From Ruminococcaceae bacterium UBA866 (GTDB taxonomy: Bacteria; Bacillota; Clostridia; Oscillospirales; Ruminococcaceae), in the NCBI GenBank assembly GCA_002295325.1, contig DBGA01000013.1, forward strand, positions 1,260 through 17,490: a stretch of 16,231 nucleotides of DNA, given 5' to 3'. Made by a program: the position numbers and the translations under genes. Within the stretch, counting starts at the first letter, position 1, and every line of letters starts with the position of its first letter. The notes under the pieces were generated by a model, which was given only the letters and a program-made list of their open reading frames with translations, had not been told where the DNA came from and did no database searches. Below, piece after piece: positions 8,801-13,590 of the stretch.

Positions 8801-10901
8801 TATCAGACGGATTTGACATAGATGTTGCAAGGTAATAGCAATTCTGGTTTTCATTCACAGCTTTACTTTCAAATGCACCTGTGATTGCTCCAACATTATT
8901 TAATGACATTGCTTCAATAATTCCATAATTAAAACAATTGTTTACCCCTACTGAAACAACCTCCATTCCACCAGTAACTTTAGCATAGTGACTTCCACTT
9001 ATTCCACCTACACCTTTAGCTGAAGTGGAACTAGAAATAATTTTTCCTGTATTATAACAATTTGAAATGTGTGTTCCATTTTGTATGTAAGCAATAATTC
9101 CGCCAATATATGCTCCACTTGAGATAATCTCTCCACTATTGTAACAATATTGAATACTACTTCTTAAAGGTTTCGTTGTCTTACCTCCAAAAAGTCCTGC
9201 CGTGAGATCTTTCCCTGTTATTTTACCTGTATTAAAGCATCCTTCAATCTTAGCACCATCTATTGCACCATGCAAATATCCCGCAATACCACCCGTGTTA
9301 TCTCCACCAGTAACGGCACCTGTATTAAAACAGTCGATAATTGCTTTTGTAGATGATTTGCTGTTTGCTCCACCGATTAATCCACCTGTATATTTTTCAC
9401 CTGTAACGCTACCGGTGTTGTAACAAGCCTCAAGTGAACCGTTATCTCCAAGTTTTCCAACAATACCACCTATGTAATTTTTTCCTTTTACAGCAGCGTT
9501 TGATACACAGTTTATGATTTGTGTATTTTCATCTGCAAAACCTATAATAGCACCGACATTGTCTGTACCCGTAATAGTTCCGTTAATTTTAAGTCCTGTA
9601 ATAGTTGCCCCTTTTGTTACGCCAAAAAAGCCCTGATTTTCCCCAGAGCCCGTGAGGTTAAGTCCTTTTATTTCAGAATACTCTAATGTTTCAGTAGGGC
9701 CTTTCACAAACAGTGATTTTACAAAATGACTTATTTTTTCTAAGGCACTGATTTCTTGCTTAATTAAAACACCGGCAGTAAAGTGACCACTGAACGGTTT
9801 CTCTTCAGTACCTATTGGCGTCCAAACCTTTCCAGTCAAATCTACGCTTTGGGTTAACTCAAAATAGCACTCAGAATAACTGGTTCCGCTATTTACCTTT
9901 TGAGCAAGTTGATTTAAAACCCATATATTAGTGAGTGGATCTTTAGAATTAATTAGGAATGGCTTGTCAGCAGTGCCCGTCTTAAATAGGTCCACAACCT
10001 CCCACTGTGCATATAGCGTAAGTGTGGATGCGTTCTTATTGATATTTTCAAATACTGAAGTAATTGTGTGATTCTCAAAATCCCAGTATAAGTCTGTTAC
10101 TTTAGGCTCTTTTTCTAGTGTCCAGCCTAAAAACTGATGCGTTTCAAGGGTAATTGGTAATTTTGTGTCAGGCGCACCGATGATATCAGCCCATGTTGGA
10201 GCAGTTACATTAGCAAGCTTATCTTTTGATATGGCTACAGCTTGGTCATTCGGATTGTTGATAGAAACCACATCATTTTGATTAAATTTTACTGTAATCT
10301 GCGTTATTGGTACCCATTTTGCATAAAGAGTCGTGTTGCTGGTTACAGGAGTTGCGAAGTTGTATGGTTTTGTGCACTCCATGTCGGTATACCAATTGTC
10401 GGAAAGCTTATAATAATACACCGTTTCATCGGAGGCTCTTGTAGGCTTAGCAACTGGTATTACTACCGTATATCCAACCTTTGTCAAAACTTCATATGTA
10501 GCCGTAGGTTCTCCACTCTCTGCGTTAAAAAGACCACCATTTGCATCAAAGGTAACCGTAAATTCATCACTACTCTTGCTGACAAATTCTGTTGTAATCG
10601 GTATTTCACCTAAGGTAACCGTAAATTCATCACTACTCTTGCTGACAAATTCTGTTGTAATCGGTATTTCACCTGATGAAGTACCGTCACCTGATGAAGT
10701 GCTTTCACTTGATGAAGTGCTTTCACTTGATAGGTCGCTTTCACTTGAGGGGGCGCCTTGAGTGGGATATTCTGTAACGCTAGGGATAGTAGATTCTATT
10801 GAAGTCGCATAGACTGGTATAACTTGTGCGAATAGCATTGTAAAACACAGAATAAAACTGATTATTCTTGAGACTCGTGCGCGAACTTTATTGGATTTCA
10901 T
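5883..10901 (-). CDS. Giant InlB-repeat/GLUG surface protein with C-terminal membrane anchor
   Basis: A 1672-residue exported protein. The signal peptide (1-32) has a basic start, core FILCFTMLFA and likely cleavage at VYA|TS. A Ser/Thr-rich stretch with tandem repeats covers about 45-118. The body is built twice from the same module: two InlB/Listeria-Bacteroides repeats ending LYAKW and LYAQW (about 113-300), then a lead-in and a GLUG block (about 305-700); two more InlB repeats ending LKAHW and LYAHW (about 850-1000), then a lead-in and a second GLUG block (about 1002-1380). GLUG units show GGIVG/GGIAG followed by CYNTG-like turns. A Gly/Asn/Asp-rich hinge (about 1535-1570) precedes a terminal helix (about 1645-1664) and a short basic tail (QYKKYKREQ). 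No LPXTG motif is present. AAGGA lies about 11 bases before the ATG. Function is unknown: it could be a surface scaffold or binding partner in the uptake system. Confidence 0.9.
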   Translation of the reverse strand: MKSNKVRARVSRIISFILCFTMLFAQVIPVYATSIESTIPSVTEYPTQGAPSSESDLSSESTSSSESTSSGDGTSSGEIPITTEFVSKSSDEFTVTLGEIPITTEFVSKSSDEFTVTFDANGGLFNAESGEPTATYEVLTKVGYTVVIPVAKPTRASDETVYYYKLSDNWYTDMECTKPYNFATPVTSNTTLYAKWVPITQITVKFNQNDVVSINNPNDQAVAISKDKLANVTAPTWADIIGAPDTKLPITLETHQFLGWTLEKEPKVTDLYWDFENHTITSVFENINKNASTLTLYAQWEVVDLFKTGTADKPFLINSKDPLTNIWVLNQLAQKVNSGTSYSECYFELTQSVDLTGKVWTPIGTEEKPFSGHFTAGVLIKQEISALEKISHFVKSLFVKGPTETLEYSEIKGLNLTGSGENQGFFGVTKGATITGLKINGTITGTDNVGAIIGFADENTQIINCVSNAAVKGKNYIGGIVGKLGDNGSLEACYNTGSVTGEKYTGGLIGGANSKSSTKAIIDCFNTGAVTGGDNTGGIAGYLHGAIDGAKIEGCFNTGKITGKDLTAGLFGGKTTKPLRSSIQYCYNSGEIISSGAYIGGIIAYIQNGTHISNCYNTGKIISSSTSAKGVGGISGSHYAKVTGGMEVVSVGVNNCFNYGIIEAMSLNNVGAITGAFESKAVNENQNCYYLATSMSNPSDKDKVYPKTSDEFANGELSYILDNGSGNPRSMRWSQDTVNGYPIFADKENLPVYKVIVNSSTGGVVSDVKYSKARTTLDIDINTKYVKAGSRQALTITPDANKILSTISVIDSENNKLDIEWINDTPTFYMPEDSVTVSASFINTPTDQAAKYVVNFNGDGGASVSNQTIKVGNRATKPTNPTKMGFQFDGWYLGDTFYDFNNAVTGDITLKAHWRLLGEFRVNFNLNRNEDSEGSTTPDWQIITSANPMVIEPEQPIWSSKDASIAYEFEGWYTKKAGGDLWDFDREVTKDMTLYAHWISNDGFAIGTAEKPALINTPEALKSLAQKVNSGITYKGCYIKLNSDINLNSGDAWKAIGYHVGKSTPAQFKNPTPEDGSLTFEGTFDGGGNTITLKSDATYPLFGCIGLDGIVKNLNVNGTLDNTKRQNFGGICGYNFGTIIGCSINITDNATSNGMAYGGITGGNIGTIENCDVEISVTAGQYTGGIAGMGRFTTIKNCTLKSGSSITSTSGMSAGIIGCVASTNGMGTNMTTGCVVESGVIIQGGFASFVGVGIGGVVGQNAGVVENCANFATVKSIGYDVGGIVGYSDELTIQHCINKGDISGKGRVGGIFGSGSNKTADIKNCYSTGNINATSGNSGGIVGDVVGALQSCYSTGRITASGNGAAISPIDLGDKLTACYYTEAATDPNKNAIVKSTQAFENGEVAALLDTTNTQKVWTINNGKTVFGSPHYYKAEAKQEGNGTIKLSLNPTTNSKDEKTVFVTSGKTIFVTVTPDTYTGDKTPGYITKYVLESLTLVQDEKTSDILGSRSFKSIEGESLVTAVIVLKNIPISSGSGNGIGTGNGNGDGDGIGLGEGNDKAGVQGGNGTGDTTISKKPVGITDNITGDVTVIAPLEKNADAVGNVDVSPEDGGGNSDDKLISESEEKTQTVFEIIKKAVYTNPLIAILLGITLLGILGLGGWGQYKKYKREQ
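10549..10674 (-). repeat. Perfect 63-bp tandem duplication in the giant surface gene
   Basis: Two adjacent identical 63-bp units lie at 10549-10611 and 10612-10674. Each encodes 21 residues that begin GEIPITTEFVSK. The copies show no base difference, which suggests a recent duplication. The number of copies keeps the frame. Confidence 0.95.
10675..10746 (-). repeat. Four 18-bp tandem repeats encoding a Ser-rich linker
   Basis: Four consecutive 18-bp units begin at 10675, 10693, 10711 and 10729. The two middle units are identical and the outer ones differ at a few bases. They encode SSESTS-type hexapeptides in the spacer just after the signal peptide. This is a minisatellite within a gene, not a CRISPR: there are no spacers between units. 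Confidence 0.9.
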
Positions 10902-10933
10902 TTTAAAGCACTTCCTTATTGATAATTTTTATA

Positions 10934-11245
10934 TTAAGGGGAAATAACGTACATTTTGCCTGTTTTTGGATCCTCGTAAACGATACCCTTCTCATTATAA
11001 TTTTGTGAAATTCCGCCGTTTTTGATTGCTTCCTCTGGGTTTTGCACCTCTACCAGCTCATCCTCATTGATGATATCAACTGTTTTATTTAAGTCAACAT
11101 TCCAGTTAAGAATCAGAGCGACCATTAAACCACAGGCGAATACAAGCATTACATCAGTCAAATTTGCTATGCCATCCATTGGGTTGACTTCTTCCTTATG
11201 AAAACGTAAAGTCCTTCTTCCTCTTAAACCGCTACCTTTAAGCAT
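10934..11245 (-). CDS. DUF2149 protein, ExbD/TolR-like subunit
   Basis: A 103-residue protein with a basic N-terminus, one membrane helix (about 29-46) and a short acidic outer part ending GIVYEDPKTGKMYVISP. The helix begins NPMDGIANLTDVMLVFACGL. Its Asp31 followed by VMLV matches the position and context of the essential proton-binding Asp in ExbD and TolR (family knowledge: the IDVMLVLL-type motif, Asp25 in E. coli ExbD). It lacks the longer periplasmic domain of classical ExbD. I chose the ATG at 11245, which has GGAGGAGG 9 bases upstream. A TTG at 11254 is in frame but lies almost directly on that site. The start overlaps the stop of the ExbB-like gene by 8 bases, so the two are probably made together as a complex. 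The DUF2149 assignment is firm; the ExbD-like role is inferred from motif and neighbour. Confidence 0.85.
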   Translation of the reverse strand: MLKGSGLRGRRTLRFHKEEVNPMDGIANLTDVMLVFACGLMVALILNWNVDLNKTVDIINEDELVEVQNPEEAIKNGGISQNYNEKGIVYEDPKTGKMYVISP

Positions 11246-11867
11246 CTTTTGCAACCTCCTCCAAGATACATTCCATTAATGTTTCCATTGAGATCATATA
11301 GCTTTCATACCATCGTTTGCGAATATTTGAAATTACGTAGCAAATTGCAGCACAAATGACACCTGCAATAGTAGTATCAAATGCAACTGCAAGAGAATTA
11401 GAAAGCGTAGCTGTATCCCCATTACCTAATGCCAAAACTCCCGGACCTAGTGGAATCAGGGTACCGAGCAATCCAAACATCGGCCCTAACTTTGCTACCA
11501 TATCCGTTTTTGCAGTCACTCGTTCGTAACGCTCCTCCTCCGCAGCAAGTAGACGTTGCGCCAGTGCAGTCAGTGAAGCTTTTGGAATCCCTTTCGCTTC
11601 AATTAGTTTCACAATTGCCTCCTTTTGTCTTCGAAGCAACTTGCTCTCCTGTATCAAACTCAGTTTGTTATCTGCTCCATCTGTATGAATACATTTGAGC
11701 AGTTTTGGGATATCTGCTGTTAATTTTCTATGCTCAATAAAGAATTCTACAATTAAATTTCCAATCTGCCACACGGTAGCAATCATCAATAGTAGCAATA
11801 CAATAAGACAAGGGGTCAATAACCATTGTCCTATCATATGCAATATATTACTCAATGAAAAATTCAT
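11238..11867 (-). CDS. MotA/TolQ/ExbB-family proton channel protein
   Basis: A 209-residue protein with the ExbB/TolQ topology: one helix near the N-terminus (about 15-35), a long cytoplasmic segment with RLLAAEEERYERV, then two helices. The second contains LGPMFGLLGTLIPLGPGVLAL and the third AVAFDTTIAGVICAAICYVI. The Thr residues in LLGT and FDTT sit where ExbB/TolQ have pore-lining Thr. The ATG at 11867 follows AGGAG by 8 bases. The in-frame GTG at 11876 overlaps that site and is less likely. No MotB with a peptidoglycan-binding domain is present, so a flagellar stator is unlikely. The overlapping DUF2149 gene is the likely partner subunit. It is the first gene of the operon. I infer that it couples proton flow to work on the surface proteins encoded next. 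Confidence 0.88.
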   Translation of the reverse strand: MNFSLSNILHMIGQWLLTPCLIVLLLLMIATVWQIGNLIVEFFIEHRKLTADIPKLLKCIHTDGADNKLSLIQESKLLRRQKEAIVKLIEAKGIPKASLTALAQRLLAAEEERYERVTAKTDMVAKLGPMFGLLGTLIPLGPGVLALGNGDTATLSNSLAVAFDTTIAGVICAAICYVISNIRKRWYESYMISMETLMECILEEVAKDA

Positions 11868-12248
11868 TTCATACACTCCTAGTTTTCTTTTATTTTTGGC
11901 GCTTTCACAACCTATAGACTTTAAAAAGCAAGAGCTATAGGCTTTATGCGAAGTATATAATCACAATTAATTGCTGTTTTAATGGATTTGTCATACCCAC
12001 ATTAAATCTACAATAAGGTATACGATAACGTATTTTATTTTAATTTTTATTTACATAAGGTAACCTTGATTGTGAATTTATATGACGTTTACATATAATT
12101 CCCATACGCGTAAAACCGCCCATATGTACTTATTCACTTTGTTCTAGTAGCTTTTTACAACCCCTCAAATCCCTTTATAAATGTTTTTTATCCATTCTAG
12201 ATCCCTCTCTCAATTCCCAATAAAATATTCGCTGAAAGCATTATCTGT
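11868..12248 (-). promoter_or_regulatory. Operon leader region with several inverted repeats
   Basis: About 380 bases without a credible gene lie before the ExbB-like gene. Visible are CCTATAG/CTATAGG (11911-11917 with 11935-11941), which would form a leader hairpin, and a group of short dyads: ATACG-ATAA-CGTAT (12020-12033), AAGGT-A-ACCTT (12057-12067) and TTATATG-7-CATATAA (12078-12098). These may be protein operators or leader structure. I see no -35/-10 pair on the minus strand that I would defend, and no second riboswitch core here. Confidence 0.4.
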
Positions 12249-12281
12249 AAAAAAACAGCTCCCTCACATTATGAAGGAGCT
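12249..12281 (-). terminator. Intrinsic terminator (second of a tandem pair)
   Basis: On the minus strand AGCTCC (12281-12276) pairs with GGAGCT (12062 + 200 region: 12262-12257). An inner ATGA/TCA pairing extends the stem. One base later comes a run of seven T. The A-run at 12249-12255 on the plus strand gives the direction. It lies 100 bases after the first terminator and before the operon. Confidence 0.8.
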
Positions 12282-12380
12282 ATAGACAAACCTATTAGCT
12301 TAATCCGTTCTAATGCGAAATGAAAGCACGAAACACTCAAAAATATACACGCATTGAACAATATTCAATTTTACGACAAC
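12282..12380. other. Spacer between two terminators with a 17-bp dyad
   Basis: No ORF with a ribosome binding site is seen. The stretch contains the dyad ATTGAA-CAATA-TTCAAT (12353-12369), which could be an operator or chance in AT-rich DNA. Confidence 0.35.
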
Positions 12381-12417
12381 AAAAAAACCGTATTAAGCTT
12401 CAACGAGCTTAATACGG
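12381..12417 (-). terminator. Strong intrinsic terminator after the small peptide gene
   Basis: A perfect 12-bp stem is formed by CCGTATTAAGCT (12388-12399) and AGCTTAATACGG (12406-12417) with a 6-base loop. On the minus strand seven T (12387-12381) follow at once. It lies 13 bases beyond the stop codon of the small ORF, so it should end most transcripts that start at the riboswitch promoter. Confidence 0.92.
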
Positions 12418-12430
12418 CAGTAACAGCAAT

Positions 12431-12526
12431 TTAGGCGCAACAAAAACACCATCCACACATTCTAGGGCTTACAACCTTAAAAAGTGTGGCAAAAGCTTGT
12501 ACCTCCTGATCTCGAAGAGTTTTCAT
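12431..12526 (-). CDS. Small Cys-rich peptide under a cobalamin riboswitch
   Basis: A 31-codon ORF lies exactly between a cobalamin riboswitch and a strong terminator. It would be the only gene of that short transcript. The peptide begins MKTLRDQEVQAF, has an amphipathic middle (ATLFKVVSPR) and ends MCGWCFCCA, with four Cys and one Trp in the last eight residues. It has no signal peptide or membrane helix. The ATG at 12526 follows AGGA by 6 bases, and both lie in a small hairpin. A strong AGGAGG also occurs inside the ORF (near 12505) without a good start after it. The leader-like N-terminus and Cys-rich end resemble a RiPP precursor or a metal- or thiol-binding peptide. I do not recognise the family, and no RiPP enzyme is in the window. 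The frame and its position are seen; expression and function are inferred. Confidence 0.62.
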   Translation of the reverse strand: MKTLRDQEVQAFATLFKVVSPRMCGWCFCCA

Positions 12527-12540
12527 ATAGTTTCCTATAT
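12525..12540 (-). promoter_or_regulatory. RBS-sequestering hairpin (riboswitch expression platform)
   Basis: ATATAG-GAAA-CTATAT forms a 6-bp stem with a GAAA loop. It holds the AGGA ribosome binding site, and its 3' arm ends in the first two bases of the ATG of the small ORF. This is the layout of translational cobalamin riboswitches, in which a loop of the ligand domain contacts the loop of an RBS hairpin. The loop GGAAA could pair with UUUUC from 12677-12682 inside the riboswitch (inference). Confidence 0.55.
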
Positions 12541-12553
12541 CTGTACATTTTGC

Positions 12554-12765
12554 TATGCAAATATATTCTGACTTTAACATCATCGCACATTCTTATATTT
12601 AGAAACATAAGAACATAGTTTTTCGCCTTCCCAGAATTACTTCCAGTGACTAAGAGATACAAAAAATATCTCTAATGAAAAACCGCTAGTTATTACAGCA
12701 GCGTTCCTGTGTGGGATTCTCACCCAACTTCCTGTACGGAAAATCCATACAAAGTTTGCATAACT
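12554..12765 (-). promoter_or_regulatory. Cobalamin riboswitch
   Basis: Read on the minus strand, the elements of the cobalamin riboswitch occur in order. They are the P1 5' arm TATGCAAA (12762-12755), AGGAAGTTGGGTGAGAATCC (about 12733-12714), CGCTGCTGTAA, a variable stem AGAGATA/TATCTCT (12673-12653), AGTCACTGG (about 12650-12642), TGGGAAGG (12633-12626), AAAGTCAGAATAT, and the P1 3' arm TTTGCATA (12561-12554) that pairs with the first arm. These match the known conserved core, with GGTG.GAATCC, CACTGG and GGGAAGG as the strongest points. It senses a cobamide and normally lowers expression when B12 is plentiful. The nearest downstream gene is the small peptide ORF. Confidence 0.9.
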
Positions 12766-12782
12766 CTATTCAATTTGTCTTT

Positions 12783-12811
12783 AGTATATCGGATTATAAT
12801 TAAAACGTCAA
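12783..12811 (-). promoter_or_regulatory. Sigma-A promoter of the riboswitch transcript
   Basis: On the minus strand TTGACG (12811-12806) and TATACT (12788-12783) are separated by exactly 17 bases. Transcription should start near 12776, about 14 bases before the P1 stem of the riboswitch. Confidence 0.88.
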
Positions 12812-12906
12812 GGTTATTTAAAAATATCAAAAAAATTTCCTACATAAATCATTATTTTACCAAATCAATTACATTACGCCAATCTGCGTATTTTCTTCCC
12901 GCTTTC

Positions 12907-12925
12907 ATTCAGTAAAGTACTGAAT
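12907..12925. other. 19-bp palindrome upstream of the promoter
   Basis: ATTCAGTA-AAG-TACTGAAT is a perfect dyad with 8-bp arms, about 96 bases upstream of the -35 box. It may be an operator, or an end feature of the decayed insertion sequence beside it. Confidence 0.45.
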
Positions 12926-12959
12926 CTTTCTATTCGGGGTTATTAAATAAATAGGTTTC

Positions 12960-13290
12960 TCTATTTTGCTTTCTACAGATCTACTGAAAGCAAGACTACG
13001 CAAAAGGTTGTAACAAAGCATATTTGGGAACAATATATTAATGAAGCGCAACATTTTAGACATTCCCCCAAGGGAAAAGAAACTTACGGCTTGCGAAGTC
13101 AAACAATAAAACGTGTATTTGCTGATGCAAAGGAGAAACACGGCATGAGATGCACACAGCTTAGAGGCTTATCCAATGTAACAAATTGGTACATCTCAAA
13201 TTTGCCTGCATGAATTTAAAAAAGCTGGCAATGTGGGTAACAAAAGACTCATATTTTAAATTAGTTTTCAACTTTTTAATCAAACAGTGA
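12960..13290 (+). pseudogene. IS1182-family transposase remnant (C-terminal part)
   Basis: The plus strand encodes the C-terminal end of an IS1182-type DDE transposase. From about 12979 the frame reads STESKTTQKVVTKHIWEQ, then RHSPKGKETYGLRS, then TIKRVFADAKEKHGMR and RGLSNVTNW. This is the known block with the conserved final Glu region and HGMR. After TNWY the frame is lost near 13190. The true end continues in another frame as KFACMNLKKLAMWVTKDSYF up to a TGA at 13288-13290. The N-terminal part, including the first catalytic Asp residues, is missing, and stops occur upstream of about 12960. It is therefore a non-functional fragment. The left boundary is uncertain. Confidence 0.85.
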
Positions 13291-13327
13291 AAAAGCGGTA
13301 TTGGGCAATAGGCTCAATACCGCTTTT
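13290..13327 (+). terminator. Terminator of the transposase remnant, possibly bidirectional
   Basis: The 13-bp stem AAAAGCGGTATTG (13291-13303) pairs with CAATACCGCTTTT (13315-13327) directly after the transposase stop. T-runs are short: four on the plus strand and five on the minus strand. It is typical of IS1182-type 3' ends and probably marks the edge of the element. Confidence 0.75.
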
Positions 13328-13330
13328 AAT

Positions 13331-13560
13331 GGCTCTGTTGTTTTACCAGTTACAGTTACTTTGCTTTTAGTCTTTGTCAAAACATACTCAGAACAATAAT
13401 TAATTCAAATAAATACTTTTCCATGCTTAACTTTATGACCTTTTTTAATAAAATTAAGACTCTTAGCAGTTTCATTATAATAGTGCAAGAACAACTTATT
13501 TTCATCTGAATAGGTTTTACTTGCGTCAAGTGTAACATGATTTCTAAACGTTCTTCCTAA
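13331..13560 (-). pseudogene. Remnant of a surface-protein C-terminal domain
   Basis: The minus strand reads GRTFRNHVTLDASKTYSDEN, then KLFLHYYNETAKSLNFIKKG, a TGA at 13407-13405, and in the same frame INYCSEYVLTKTKSKVTVTG. The pattern of a short beta-rich domain (YYN..T..L.FI and CSEYVLTKTK) resembles the C-terminal domain found on long clostridial surface proteins. The in-frame stop, the absence of a start or ribosome binding site, and the abrupt end next to the transposase hairpin show that it is decayed. The family assignment is from memory of the pattern and is tentative. Confidence 0.5.
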
Positions 13561-13590
13561 TATTATTGACAAAAAACCTTTATTATCACT

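Noticed and set aside
10242..10613. 123-codon plus-strand ORF
   Set aside because: It is opposite the InlB-repeat region of the giant gene, and the minus-strand frame has clear domains. The same applies to the other plus-strand ORFs between 399 and 11940.
10675..10746. Possible CRISPR array
   Set aside because: The 18-bp units are directly adjacent without spacers and encode an in-frame Ser-rich linker.
11238..11867. Flagellar stator MotA
   Set aside because: No MotB-like partner with a peptidoglycan-binding domain is present, and the helix layout and partner fit ExbB/TolQ better.
1..11867. Diderm (Negativicutes-like) origin because of ExbB/ExbD-like genes with SLH domains
   Set aside because: No outer-membrane receptor, TonB or outer-membrane assembly gene is seen in the window. 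The remaining genes fit monoderm clostridia, although the window alone cannot exclude it.
12477..12662. 61-codon minus-strand ORF
   Set aside because: It lies across conserved riboswitch core elements and the RBS hairpin, has no family resemblance, and is in a different frame from the small peptide ORF.
12905..13141. 78-codon minus-strand ORF
   Set aside because: It is antisense to the clear transposase remnant, and its sequence makes no protein-like sense.
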